Source of the DNA: Acanthosepion pharaonis
Lineage: Eukaryota > Mollusca > Cephalopoda > Sepiida > Sepiidae
NCBI GenBank assembly: GCA_903632075.3
Contig: CAHIKZ030004282.1
Location: 107,001 to 171,000, forward strand
DNA length: 64,000 bases
Direction of reading: 5' to 3'
The notes beneath the pieces are model-generated. The model was given only the letters and a program-made list of their open reading frames with translations. It did no database searches and was not told the origin of the DNA. The position numbers and the translations under genes are program-made. The first letter of the stretch is position 1. The number at the start of each line of letters is the position of its first letter. Below, one piece after another: positions 40,976-52,069 of this stretch.

Positions 40976-43128
40976 TCCATTCAATAGATGAAGCTATTGA
41001 TTCAATATAGTTGTTGCAAGACACAGAGAACCAACTTTCTTTGCGGTAGATGAAGATATTGATTCAATGTAGTTGTATCACGACACAGAGAACCAACTTT
41101 GCTTGCGGTAGATGAAGCTATTGATTCAATGTAGTTGTTTCACGACACAGAGAACCAACTTTGCTTGCGGGAGATGAAGCTATTGATTCAATGTAGTTGT
41201 TTCACGACACAGAGAACCAACTTTGCTTGCGGTAGATGAAGCTATTGATTCAACGTAGTTGTTGCACGAGACTGAGAACCAACTTTACTTGCGGTAGATG
41301 AAGCTATTGATTCAATGTAGTTGTTGCACGACACAGAGAACCAACTTTGCTTGCGGTAGATGAAGCTATTGATTCAATGTAATTGTTGCACGACACAGAG
41401 AACCAACTTTGCTTGCGGTAGATGAAGCTATTGATTCAGTGTAGTTGTTGCAAGACACGGAGAACCAACTTTACTTGCGGTAGATGAAGCTATTGATTCA
41501 ATGTAGTTGTTGCACGACACGGAGAACCAACTTTACTTGCGGTAGATGAAGCTATTGATTCAATGTAGTTGTTGCACGACACGGAGAAACCACTTTTACT
41601 TGCGGTAGATGAAGCTATTGATTCAATGTAGTTGTTGCACGACACGGAGAACCAACTTTACTTGCGGTAGATGAAGCTATTGATTCAATGTAGTTGTTGC
41701 ACGACACGGAGAACCAACTTTACTTGCGGTAGATGAAGCTATTGATTCAATGTAGTTGTTGCACGGCACGGAGAACCAACTTTACTTGCGGTAGATGAAG
41801 CTATTGATTCAATGTAGTTGTTGCACGACACAGAGAACCAACTTTACTTGCGGTAGATGAAGCTATTGATTCAATGTAGTTGTTGCACGACACGGAGAAC
41901 CAACTTTACTTGCGGTAGATGAAGCTATTGATTCAATGTAGTTGTTGCACGACACGGAGAACCAACTTTACTTGCGGTAGATGAAGCTATTGATTCAATG
42001 TAGTTGTTGCACGACACGGAGAACCAAATTTACTTGCGGTAGATGAAGTTATTGATTCAATGTAGTTGTTGCACGACACAGAGAACCAACTTTACTTGCG
42101 GTAGATGAAGCTATTGATTCAATGTAGTTGTTGCACGACACAGAGAACCAACTTTGCTTGCGGTAGATGAAGCTATTGATTCAATGTAATTGTTGCACGA
42201 CACGGAGAACCAACTTTACTTGCGGTAGATGAAGCTATTGATTCAATGTAATTGTTGCAAGACACAGAGAACCAACTTTACTTGCGGTAGATGAAGCTAT
42301 TGATTCAATGTAGTTGTTTCACGACACAGAGAACCAACTTTGCTTGCGGTAGATGAAGCTATTGATTCAATGTAGTTGTTTCACGACACAGAGAACCGAC
42401 TTTGCTTGCGGTAGATGAAGCTATTTATTCAATGTAGTTGTTGCACGACACAGAGAACCGACTTTGCTTGCGGTAGATGAAGCTATTGATTCAATGTAAT
42501 TGTTGCACGACACGGAGAACCAACTTTACTTGCGGTAGATGAAGCTATTGATTCAATGTAATTGTTGCACGACACAGAGAACCAACTTTACTTGCGGTAG
42601 ATGAAGCTATTGATTCAATGTAGTTGTTGCACGACACAGAGAACCAACTTTCCTTGCGGTAGATGAAGCTATTGATTCAATGTAGTTGTTGCACGACACA
42701 GAGAACCAACTTTGCTTGCGGTAGATGAAGCTATTGATTCAATGTAGTTGTTTCACGACACAGAGAACCGACTTTGCTTGCGGTAGATGAAGCTATTGAT
42801 TCAATATAGTTGTTGCACGACACAGAGAACCGACTTTGCTTGCGGTAGATGAAGCTATTGATTCAATGTAATTGTTGCACGACACGGAGAACCAACTTTA
42901 CTTGCGGTAGATGAAGCTATTGATTCAATGTAATTGTTGCACGACACGGAGAACCAACTTTACTTGCGGTAGATGAAGCTATTGATTCAATGTAGTTGTT
43001 GCACGACACAGAGAACCAACTTTACTTGCGGTAGATGAAGCTATTGATTCAATGTAGTTGTTTCACGACACAGAGAACCAACTTTGCTTGCGGTAGATGA
43101 AGCTATTGATTCAATGTAGTTGTTTCAC
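40956..43128. repeat. 62-bp minisatellite, about 35 units, inside LINE ORF2
   Basis: Unit GAGAACCAACTTTGCTTGCG / GTAGATGAAGCTATTGATTC / AATGTAGTTGTTGCACGACACA at exactly 62-bp spacing. Units differ at a few positions (ttgc/ttac, cacag/cacgg, gtag/gtaa, gcac/ttcac) in runs that suggest multi-unit duplications. On the minus strand each unit contains NYIESIASSTASKVGSLC, a LINE protein segment. Since 62 is not a multiple of three, the frame shifts at every unit. LINE coding resumes on both sides. Confidence 0.97.
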
Positions 43129-43260
43129 CTCTGAACAGTGGACAGTCTAAGACCAAGCAGGCGCAGAGAGGCGTTCCAATGGGGATAGGCATCAGCCATT
43201 CTTATATGAGGCAGGGAGTGTTTTAAAGATAGAAAAATCATCGAAGGCCAAAAAGTAGAG
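43129..43260 (-). pseudogene. LINE ORF2, part 5' of the minisatellite
   Basis: Minus strand reads ASLRLLGLRLSTVQR and then joins the NNYIESIAS of the array, matching the (F)LGLxFSxDLxWxxYIxSIAKxAxKKxGxL order of jockey-like ORF2 proteins. The array is therefore an in-place expansion within one LINE copy. Confidence 0.65.
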
Positions 43261-43289
43261 GAAAGCAGTAAGTCACCTAATTGAAACGT

Positions 43290-43985
43290 TTGTGCAAATG
43301 GATGTTAGATTGTGTTCGACAAAGACAACAAAATCTCATAAAAGGACAAGAATTGCTGAGAAGAAAAGGCAGGAAGCTTTGAAAGACAATGATCCTCAAC
43401 TTTTCTATGAGTCACGGTACAGAAAAAAAAGAAAGAAAATCAATTTCTTACTCAAAAATTCAAAAGAGAGTGTGCTTTTATTCGCTTATCTCGAAAAATA
43501 TTAACTAACAGAAAATACATCCTTACGAACAAAGAAAAGACCACTGAATTGTTATGTACTATCAATGCTCTAATATGGCAATAAATACTGGACAATTCCT
43601 CATAGATGAAGAGACGACAGGCAACAGAAATGTCGTTTTACAGATGTTGAGAACACCACTGGCCAAATATATGAGCAACAATGAAGTTTTAGAGACAATG
43701 GCAACAAAAAGAACACATGCTTAACACCAGGACGATATGATTGAAATTTCTGGGGCGTATAATTTGGAAAGAGGGCTTGGAAAATTTGATACTCACAGGA
43801 CAGATTGAAGATTAAGAGGGTCAGAAGGAAGCAACTCATAACCTACTTGACGAGCTTAAGCGAATGGCTGGCGGAACAGGGTAAAAAGACAAAGGTTATC
43901 AAGAGCTACAAATAACAGGAAATTGTGGAGAGCTACAATTAACAACATTCTGAAGGCAGACGGCAAACAGAAGATCTCAAATCGA
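43290..43985 (+). pseudogene. LINE ORF2 C-terminus ('FLGHIMRKEGLE' type)
   Basis: From 43500: RKYILTNKEKTTELLCTINA, LDNSS, RRQATEMSFYR, EHHWPN, then KFLGRIIWKEGLENLILTGQ, SLSEWLAEQG-like and RKLWRATINNILKADG. Many stops. A 70-codon frame at 43292-43504 precedes it and is rich in Lys/Arg; its origin is unclear. Same family as 18770-19600, 46085-46850 and 48185-48900. Confidence 0.72.
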
Positions 43986-44417
43986 AACAGAAAGATTTTG
44001 AGGCATCAAATTTCTAAACTGAAAGTAACTGCTAGCTTTGAAAATCAGCATTCAAACTCATGGCTTTTAACAGAGCCCGAATACACAAATGGGGGCGGTA
44101 GCAAAAAATTCAACTATCTCAGCTACTAGGTAAGTCTTTTCGTGATGTTTACAGAGAAGTTTAGATTAGCCTAAAGCTAAATGAAAGGAATTATGAATAA
44201 GAAGATTGTGTTTCGCCGATATTCAAAATGCCTATAACCTGTCTGTTTTTAAATTCGCCATTCAAATTCAAATTTGTCGGACGAGCCGTTGTGCTTAAGG
44301 TATACATCCTTAAGTAAAAGTCCTGATCTCTGTCAACAAATTTGTCTAGTCGGTCTAAAGTTTCACAGTATCTGATGTGTTTACTCTCTGACCATCTGGT
44401 GTCATATCTGAGAGCAA

Positions 44418-44962
44418 TAACGAAGTCTGATCAAAAAGTGTCGGGACTATTGCTATGGTTAAGGAGCTAAAGTATTCAGAGTCTAGCCGTTTGACACAGA
44501 TTGATAATGAACTCTGTTCCGCATACAAATAAACTTATAATATTCTCGCTCTTTTATGTTGTGTATAGCAGTGCGTGGCAGGAAAATGTGTAGAGTGTAG
44601 TAGCCTGAACACACCATATCAGTGACCATGGCTTTTGCAACTGTTTGTGACAACAATCCCCAGGTCCGGCAATTATCATATACCCCAGATTGGGACTATT
44701 TCCTTTTCAAAAAATGAAATCCCACTTGAAGGGAAAATGTTTCCAAGACGTCGAGGAAATCCACGACAATGCCTCGAAGCACCTGTTCGCTGTACCAAAA
44801 TAAACGGTGTTCCAGCAATGTTTCAATGGAAAAAAGCATGACGTATAAACTGAACGGCTCTAGAAGGGGACTACTTCGAAAGGAATTAAATGCCGAATTG
44901 ATATGTGTTGTAGTCTTCTTTTTTATTGCTCCTGTGTCGATAGTATTTGATCAGACATCGTA
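44418..44962 (+). mobile_element. Mariner deletion derivative (about 545 bp)
   Basis: Inverted ends: ACGAAGTCTGATCAAAAAG at 44420 and, reversed, ACGATGTCTGATCAAA from 44961. Inside, shifting frames give DYFLFPKMKSHLKGKCFQDV, EIHDNASKHL, FQWKKA and EGDYFEG-like pieces of a mariner transposase C-terminus (YLFPKLKSxLKG...W..CI..GDYFEG). Most of the gene is deleted. Confidence 0.75.
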
Positions 44963-45029
44963 TCTTTTGCATCCCAGAACATGGTCAGATCCCTGTACCA
45001 TTCTACAACATACCTGACCTCTCTCTAAC

Positions 45030-45540
45030 TTTGCAGTATTTAAATCAGATCAAAAATGGTTTATTGCTAGGCTGGAGCTGTTTGGGCTCATTCTATTGTT
45101 CCAGGAAGAACCTGATCCTATAGATCAAACCGAATATGGACTATAGCTGTGTTAGAGCTGCTCAATCCACACTTTACAGCAATGGCAGAGTTCGAAATGC
45201 ATCTACAATTGCCTTGTAGCAGATGAAATATTTTCCACCTTACAAACCCTTTCTGGCAAACGAAAGCAAGCTCCTTGTTATTCTATTACTATTTCCAAGG
45301 AAAATATTCAGACAAGCGATTTCCTAGTTCAGAAATTTACAGCTCACTAAGCAATATATATAGGGCCAAATCATCCTCATTCTCACATAGTCCATTGGCA
45401 ATAAGAAACTTCTACTCAGCCAGCTCTTCCCCAAGAACATTTATTTCGTGGCACAGAAGAGGCATCCCCAATCACTAACCTCATCAAGTCAACCGTTATC
45501 TACTTTCAACAACCTCATTCAGTAACTTTCTACCTTGAGA
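45030..45540 (+). pseudogene. LINE ORF2 C-terminus, heavily decayed
   Basis: Pieces such as IKPNMDYSCV, YYFQGKYSDKRFPSSEIYSS, SHSPLAIRNFYSASSSPRTF and HQVNRYLLS follow the order seen at 27104-27812. Confidence 0.6.
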
Positions 45541-46084
45541 GGCTCTTAGGCGGTGTATTTGTTGAACAACTGGAAAAATAAAAACAGAACACAGTTGCCA
45601 TCAGTTTCTTCTCCAAATGAAAACTTACAGCTTCAGTGATATTGTCGGGAACTTTTCGTCGCATCGTCTTTGACTTCAGGTTATCAAGTATTTGGGTCCT
45701 TCAAACGAGATTTATCCCGGAAGGGTTTCCAGGTGAATGGTGCTGTTGTTGCCAAGATGCCAGGGTGGCTCCAGACACTTGACATTACATTCTTCGAGGA
45801 GAGTAGTTAACCAAATCAATATTGACGACGTCTGAATGGAAAACTAATATCGCAATATAGGTAACATGTGCTTTTATAGATCAATAATCGTGTTATATTA
45901 GTAAATGTCCATAACTTACTTATCGGACAACCGTCGTATTTCAAGTCAGATTTGATTTGATTATGGCCAAGATATATTAGCTATTCATAGTTATCAACTT
46001 AACATTGGCTACCGAATGAAATATACGGCCTATTTATTAATATCTGTCTACGAAAAGAGCAAACAGTTGTGTTAGTGTTCTTGT
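45541..46084. other. Unassigned
   Basis: A moderately GC-rich block at 45640-45800 shows no family I recognise. The rest is AT-rich. Confidence 0.4.
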
Positions 46085-46600
46085 TTCGTACAGTGAAATA
46101 ATTCTTGCTATCTTGACTTATTATGAAGAGGAGATCTCTATACTCGAATATAAAACACAGCTTCTTCTGCGTTTGTATTGCTCGTTTTAATAGATTTCTG
46201 AGCATAAATGGTTCGGTCTTTGTTCCAGTGTCTTTGACGAACCCGTATTATTCTTGTCCTGTCTCCTGTCTGATTCTGCTGCGTGCTCTTGCCATCATAA
46301 TTCGGATAATGAGTTTTATTATATGGCGCTTAGGCGGGTTGTCCGATAGAGTTCACAGTGATTTGCACCTGGTTTCTTAGGCAGTACTGTGAAAATAGAT
46401 CTCGTTAGGTCTTCCGGCATATCGCCATTATTGCAGATTTCATTTATTATTTTCTTATACATAAGTGTGCGTTATACATTTTGTGTACGTGTTTTTTTCT
46501 TTCTCAAAATCATTGTCGATTCTCTCACCTGTTCAGTCCATCATGTTATCAACATCTTTCTGTCGAATTATATTTCCGTAATTCATTTTAAATGAACTAA
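46085..46600 (-). pseudogene. LINE ORF2 reverse transcriptase N-terminal half
   Basis: Minus strand: KKIINEICNNGDMPEDLTRS, IFTVLPKKPGANHCELYRT, then IIRIMMARARSRIRQETGQE, GFVKDTGTKTEPFMLRNLL and KRAIQTQKKLCFIFEYRD. These are RT blocks 0-2 plus the start of the palm region (usually ..CFIDYxKAFD) in this LINE family. Frameshifts and stops present. Confidence 0.75.
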
Positions 46601-46613
46601 TCGATGTGACCTG

Positions 46614-46850
46614 TTATTTCAGGATGTTGGCGATCATAGCTCTCCACAACTTCCTGTCCTTTGTAGCACTTTTTTTTGTTTTTTGATATCTCACAGAAAC
46701 CCTGTTCACTATCCACTTACACAAGCTCATTGGGTAGGTTATTAGCTGCTTTCCTCTGTCCTTCTTACCTTCAATAAGTCCCTTGAGTGTCAAATTTGCC
46801 AAACCCTCTTTCCTTATTATATGCCCTAGAAATTTCATCTGTCTCTTTCT
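46614..46850 (-). pseudogene. LINE ORF2 C-terminus
   Basis: MKFLGHIIRKEGLANLTLKG, LIEGKKDRGKQLITY and RKLWRAMIANILK: the same C-terminus as 43500-43980. Its position left of the RT half is in the expected order for a minus-strand LINE, with the middle missing. Confidence 0.78.
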
Positions 46851-46984
46851 AATGTTAAATAGTCAGTCAGTTATGTGTCATGTGGGATACACGCTTTGGT
46901 GATCAGGTATCTTTCGATACATGACTGATGAGGCAGATTTTTTTCCCGTAGTAGGTTGCCATTTCTTTCTGCGGTTGACCAGTT

Positions 46985-47140
46985 GCCATCCAAGGCTATA
47001 GAACCATAGTTGGTGGGGGAGAAGAAGAAGATATTACAATGGTATAACACGGCATTGAATGCAATGGATTTGACTGGAATTCGAACTCGGCACCCCGATT
47101 CCTCAATCCGAGACGCTATCAATTACACCTTCTATAATCT
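46985..47140 (-). mobile_element. tRNA-derived SINE copy, 5S/tRNA family body
   Basis: Minus strand: GGTGTAATTGATAGCGTCTC (A-box region), CGGGGTGCC, GAGTTCGAATTCC (B box), TGTTATACC and CTTCTTCTCCCCCACCAAC. Confidence 0.75.
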
Positions 47141-47144
47141 GGTT

Positions 47145-47490
47145 TCGGATGAAATTACTTAAGGCTGCCAGCATCTCTATTACAGTTCCGTCTGACCCTG
47201 CTGCTTTGTTTCTCTTCAATTTGCCTATTGCAGCTTCCACTTCGGTTTTTGATACCCGTCGGTAGTTTTTAAGGCCCGTGGTTATTTTTTAAGATCCGGG
47301 GGTAGTTTTTAAGGCCCGGGGGTATTTTTTTAAGGCCCGGGGGTAATATTGTGTTTTTCCGGTAGTTCTCTTTCGTTGTGGAAGAGTTCTCCGATATATT
47401 TGTTACATGTTTGAAGCGTCTTTGTCTTTCTCTAATATCATCATTCCATCCTTGGATATTATGCATTCTATTGATGAGCACGTCTTTTGT
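47145..47490 (-). pseudogene. LINE ORF2 fragment before the RT domain
   Basis: Minus strand reads RTKDVLINRMHNIQGWNDDI, RERQRRFKHVTNISEN and a following KTEVEAAIGKLKRNKAAGSDG. This is the linker leading into RT (usually a KRNKAxGxDG motif). A G-rich TTTTTAAGGCCCGGGGGTA block at 47265-47345 is repeated four times inside it. Confidence 0.68.
47265..47345. repeat. Short tandem repeat, about 20-bp unit, 4 copies
   Basis: TTTTTAAGGCCCGGGGGTA-like units, with one at the start reading GGCCCGTGGTTA. Another small expansion within LINE sequence. Confidence 0.85.
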
Positions 47491-47579
47491 CCTGTTAGTT
47501 CTCTTTTATGCATATTTGCCTTGTTAAACTCATTCTTTATATATCTGCACATTTTTCATTGAGCAATTCCTCTTTAGTC

Positions 47580-48020
47580 TGCCTTCATTTGTTTCTTATA
47601 TTGCAGGTAGTGCTATGAAAATAGATCTACTTAGGTCTTCCAGTGTACCACCACTGTTGTAGATTTAATTTATTAATTCTATAATCTTGTCTATACCAAA
47701 ATCATCTAACATCACCAGCATCTCTATTACGATTCCGCCTGGCCCTGCCATTTTGTTTCTATTCAATTTGGCCAGTGCAGATTACTCACTAAATTTTAAT
47801 ATGTCCGATCTGTCAATATCTCTGTGTATTGCCAGTTGTTCTCTTTCATCGTGGAAGACTTCTGTGAAATATTCGTTCGATCTCTGGTGTATTTTTCTTT
47901 TTCTGATATTAGCATTCTGTTCTTTGATTTTATGCATCCTCTTGATAAGCATGTCTTTTGTTCTGTTAGTTCTCTTATTTCTTATGAATATCTATTTTAT
48001 CTGTGATATTCGAGTTGCCA
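47580..48020 (-). pseudogene. LINE ORF2 fragment before the RT domain, second copy
   Basis: Minus strand reads RTKDMLIKRMHKIKEQNANI, RKRKIHQRSNEYFTEVFHDE, RENNWQYTEILTD, then IDKIIELINKIYN and GGTLEDLSRSIFIALPA. Same protein region as 47145-47490, so a separate insertion or duplicate. Confidence 0.7.
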
Positions 48021-48184
48021 TTTTCATTTTGTTCCTCGCATCTGCTTTTCACATTGTCCATATAGTTCGCCTTCAGATTCAAGCCGTTCAAAGTAGACCG
48101 GCAACTGCTGAGCAACCTTGACATATTTGGAAAGAATATTAGAATAATCAAGAAACTATACTGGCAGTAAACCGCCTGCATACG

Positions 48185-48900
48185 AATCGAAAATGAGTTC
48201 AGCCGATATAGAAAAATTGAAAGGAGTGTAAGACACGGATATATCTTCTTACCGGGTTTATTTAACCTATACAGCGAGACAATTTTGAATGTCCTACCAG
48301 GATTCATTATTCGTGGCTACAATATTAACAACCTAAGATATTCAGATGACGCAGTGTTGATAGCAGGCACGGAAAGAAAACTAAAAAAAGCACCCACAAA
48401 AGGAAAGCGAAAAGAAAAAACTAAGCATAAACTAAGAAGAAAGAATATATGGTCGTTAGCAAAAGGGACAACCCAAAATGCAAATTACAAATCGAGGATA
48501 CCAAAATCAAACAAGTACACAATTTAAAATATCTGGGAAGTTTTTTAACAGAGGACGAAATGTTCGACACTGAAATCCGAAGATGCACTGAGATAGCTAA
48601 AGATGAATTTCAAAAGCTAAGCAGAGTAATAAAACACATAAAAAAACATCGTTAGAAAGAAAAGACTACTGAACTGATACATGATATCTATCCTCCGATA
48701 TCGAGCGAATGTTGGACAATCGCCTCAAACATGAGGTATAGACTTGAGACAACACAAATGGGATTCTACAGAAGGATGCTGAGGATACCATAGACCGAAC
48801 AAGTAAACAACTACGAGGTTTTGGTGGAACTATAAGCCAAAAAGAAAGAATATCAGAAAGAGGCAGCTGAAATTTTTGTGGCACATAATGAGGAAAGATG
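48185..48900 (+). pseudogene. LINE reverse transcriptase palm and C-terminal part
   Basis: NNLRYSDDAVLIAGTERKLK (48313-48372) carries the RT active-site YxDD box as YSDD. After a frameshift come KCKLQIEDTKIKQVHNLKYL, GSFLTEDEMFDTEIRRCTEI, FQKLSRVIKHIKKHR and YRRMLRIP. Plus strand, opposite to the neighbouring fragments. Confidence 0.8.
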
Positions 48901-49800
48901 ACTTAGAGAATCTGATATTCTTGCTATTTGTTTAAGATTAAATGATTCCATACCTGTGTTCGCGTTCTTCTTTATTGCTTCTACCTTGGACTATCACCGT
49001 GGTACAAGGAAACCTGACCATAACAATTATTGTACTCCCATATGCCAATTAAACAAAAGATATAAAATGTATACAAATAATACTTATCAAACTAATATCT
49101 TCATGTAGTTGTTATGACAAAGTTTCGTTTGTTTTGTCCTCCGGCCTTATTCAGGTGTCTGTCAGTTTATATAACCTTCAGCGAATTTCAAACTGAGTAC
49201 TTTACTTAATCTACGGAAGTAGATAGATCTTGAGCCACTGTCTATGTCTACAGATATCTCGTATGTTGTTTTTTTTTATTTTTAGTACTGCTCAGTTACA
49301 AATCTCACAATTACTATTTTATTCTATTGACAAAATGAGGTCTTAATCCACTAACCTAGACATTGATAGTGGGACAGGAACAAACTGTATCTGCGTATCT
49401 ATTTTGGTTATCACAATTATTTTTCCAGAAACAAATCCTATTTAATCCATATCCTGGGTGGGTAAAAAAGATGGTATTTGTGCATAAGGGAATGTAACAT
49501 ATTCTGCTCTGGTGAATTTGATGGAAATAGCGCAGTGATTTTTAAAGAAAGCGATGTTTTATCATTTGTCAAGTATTAAGTATGTTACCTTGCCTATTAA
49601 GCCTGACATGAGTGTAATTTCAATGCATTTGTCACTTGTCCTCATCTTTTATCAATTTCTCCAGTGTCCCGTTTCCTAGGGCCCATCCGAAATTTGTTAG
49701 TATTTCATACTGTATCCTATTAAGTGATTTCTTTTCCTCCATATGTTTCTTTCAGTTGCCTCCATCAACAACATTATAACATCCACCGATCTGCTACCTC
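48901..49800. other. Unassigned, with a decayed hammerhead-type tail
   Basis: Mostly AT-rich. Around 49115-49165 the minus strand reads ACCTGAATAAGGCCGG...AACGAAAC, a decayed version of the SINE-tail core. No gene seen. Confidence 0.45.
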
Positions 49801-49801
49801 A

Positions 49802-50475
49802 CTGGTTTGGTTTGGTTTGGTTTACGGCATATCAACCTCAATGGGTCATTCAATGACGACAACTTTTTTTTTCCTGGTAATATGTTTGTTTTGTCAAAAA
49901 TCTATTTCTGTTAATTTTTTTTTTCTCAAAACTGTATAGCGGGCAACATTATTTTTTCAAAAACGTATAGCTGGTAATATTATTTTTTCAAAAACGTAAA
50001 GCTGGTAATAATTTTCAAAAATGTATAGCTGGCAAAATTATTTTCGCAAAAACGTACAGCTGGTAATATTTTTTTTAAAATGCTACAGCTGGCAACATTA
50101 TTTTTTCAAAAACGTATTATCAGATGTCTTACTGTTGGACGGAATTTATCGTCTTACCCAGGACACGGATGTAGTTTACCGTCATACCCAGGATTCGGAT
50201 GTAGCTTATCGTCATACCCAGGACGCGGATGTAGCTTATCGTCATACCCAGGACGCGGATTTAGCTTATCGTCATACCCAGGACGCGGATATAGCTTATC
50301 GTCATACCCAGGACGCGGATGTAGTTTATCGTCATACCCAGGACGCGGATTTAGCTTATTGTCATACCCAGGACGCGGATGTAGCTTATCGTCATACCCA
50401 GGACGCGGATGTAGTTTATCGTCATGCCCAGGACGCGGATTTAGCTTATCGTCATACCCAGGACGCGCTACCTCA
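49802..50475 (+). repeat. CATATCAACCTCAATGG-family dispersed repeat, long copy
   Basis: TTTGGTTTGG start, CATATCAACCTCAATGG, about seven short segments ending in (A/T)GCTGG(C/T)AA with T-rich spacers, and a CTTACTGTTGGACGG block leading into the 30-bp array. Parallel to 2190-2610. Confidence 0.78.
50147..50470. repeat. 30-bp minisatellite, about 11 units
   Basis: Unit CGTCATACCCAGGACGCGGA / TGTAGCTTAT at exact 30-bp spacing. A single copy of the same stretch exists in the related repeats (minus strand at 57670-57700 and 59405-59435), so the array grew from a resident segment. Two plus frames stay open because 30 is a multiple of three. Confidence 0.96.
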
Positions 50476-51030
50476 CTGTAGAATAGTGGTGAAGAAATCA
50501 GCCTGGAATGAGTTTCATATTCAATGGATACTCGGCGCTTGTGCCATGCTAGGTTAAGCTTAATAAATCGGCTGAACTCACTGGGAAGCGATGTTTAGCA
50601 AGTCAGCTGGCGGACTATTATTATAGTAGTGAGTTCGATCATAACTGGATACTCGTTGCTTGTGCCATACTAGGCGAAATTTAATAAATATGGAGCACTC
50701 CTTGCAGAGCAATATTTAGCAAATCAGTCTCGAACTATTATTCGTGTAGTGAGTTTGATCCTCCCCGGCTACTCGTTGATTGTACCCTTGAGCGATATTA
50801 GTTTAAACTTAATAAATCGAATTCCCTCACTGTGGAGCAATATTTAGCAAGTCAGTCTCGCGGATTATTATTATTGTAGTGGGTTCGATCCTCACTCGAT
50901 ACTCAACGCTTGTGCCCTTGTTCCATACTAGGGTAAGTTTAATAAATAGAGAGTCCTCCATGCGGGGAAATATTTAGCAAGTCTTTTGGACTAATATTCG
51001 TGTAATGGGTTAAGTCCTCATTTTATTATT
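50472..51030 (+). repeat. Tandem array of tRNA-like SINE units, about 5 copies
   Basis: Units of about 110-127 bp, each with CTCACTG.GGAGCAATATTTAGC, AAGTCAG, TAGTGAGTTCGATCCT (B-box-like), then GATACTCG.CGCTTGTGCC, CTAGG and TTAATAAAT. Starts near 50472, 50580, 50696, 50823 and 50946. The last is truncated. Confidence 0.75.
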
Positions 51031-51130
51031 CTCCCCGAGCTGCAACGGTTGTACTATAGCTATTTAATATGCATAGCTTATGTGTGGCACAAGGCCGAAA
51101 ATATGGAGAACCCAGTGAGAATCGTTTTCA
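51031..51130 (-). mobile_element. OR2-like SINE tail fragment
   Basis: Minus strand: CGATTCTCACTGGGTTCTCC, then TTTTCGGCCTTGTGCCACACA, as at 39880-39920. Confidence 0.6.
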
Positions 51131-51349
51131 AATGTCCAAATGAAATATTTTTATAGAGAGAAATATTATTTTAGTTTTTCCTTTTTTTTTATTAAATGTT
51201 TACCAAATGCAAAGCCCAAAGGCCACTCAAGGTAGAGTGTTACTAAATGAAGTTGTTTTAAGGATGTAAGAAGTGGAGGCAAGTGTTGACTATGAGGATA
51301 TATAGGATTGATAATGATCAACACTACATGAAAGAGGTGAAGACTTTAG

Positions 51350-51643
51350 TTATTTGGGAAACGGTCTCTCAGTCTGCTCCACTAAGTAGCTGTTAGTGTG
51401 ATTAATGCGCCTGGGTGTACTTCCTTCTGACGAATGAAACACGAAGGGAATGCGGATGATTCGACTCTGTGTTCGCGGCATGTTGGGTACTTGCTGTAAA
51501 CGTCTGAACTGGTGGAACGACGGAATGTCGCTCGGTTTAACATTTTCTCTGGAAATAGCGACAGACAAACGAGAGGCTGTCGACGTTTCGTCTGTGGAAA
51601 AAGGATTATAAGATATAAAATAATTCATCATCCATAAAGGCAA
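51350..51643 (-). CDS. Unsupported ORF with hammerhead-box DNA at its start (97 aa)
   Basis: No recognisable domain; Ser/Arg-rich (FRRLQQVPNMPRTQSRI). The DNA near its start includes CAGACGAAACGTCGACAG on the minus strand, like the 3' half of the hammerhead-type motifs here, but without a CUGANGA box. More likely transposon-derived than a host exon. Confidence 0.2.
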   Translation of the reverse strand: MPLWMMNYFISYNPFSTDETSTASRLSVAISRENVKPSDIPSFHQFRRLQQVPNMPRTQSRIIRIPFVFHSSEGSTPRRINHTNSYLVEQTERPFPK

Positions 51644-52069
51644 TTATAAATGCTTTCCAAATGTGTCATGGTCGAAAGGTGAGGATAAGTCAGTACCAGT
51701 TCAGATATGACAGCAATTTTTCATTCTTTGTTCGCACTGAATCGTATAAAGACAGAAAATGAGTGGAGGAGTCAGGAACGCGCGCAAATGGCACAGAGAA
51801 TCGGCCATTTTTCCAGTTCTACTGCATGCTGCTTTGGAATGTCTAATGTGAACTGAATAAGAATGATACTCTCTGAAACATTCTGAGGAATCTGCTGGTA
51901 AATTACTTTTCTGGTAAAAGTGCTCAACATCAGAGATAGAGCGTATGTAAATGTAAAATTGCACACTAAGGTCAAAAGGCGGTCTAATGCTTCAAGGCAA
52001 GGTCATGCGTGTTGTTTTTTGACTTGACTATGATTCCAACGAAAGATTCAATTTCCTTAACCAAATAAA

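Noticed and set aside
40800..40984. Separate 62-aa minus frame overlapping the LINE
   Set aside because: It is an alternative frame of the LINE ORF2 region, caused by a frameshift.
40956..43128. CRISPR-like regular array
   Set aside because: The 62-bp units are contiguous, with no unique spacers, and derive from LINE ORF2 in a eukaryotic context.
44100..44135. Plus-strand splice donor AG|GTAAGT after a short frame
   Set aside because: The preceding frame is decayed LINE sequence with no acceptor, so the donor match is taken as chance.
50021..50557. 178-aa frame with HTQDADVAYR repeats
   Set aside because: Produced by the 30-bp minisatellite (a multiple of three); a second frame is open over the same DNA.
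51350..51643. Host gene of 97 aa on the minus strand
   Set aside because: No domain, no splice context, and hammerhead-tail-like DNA at its start points to transposon origin.
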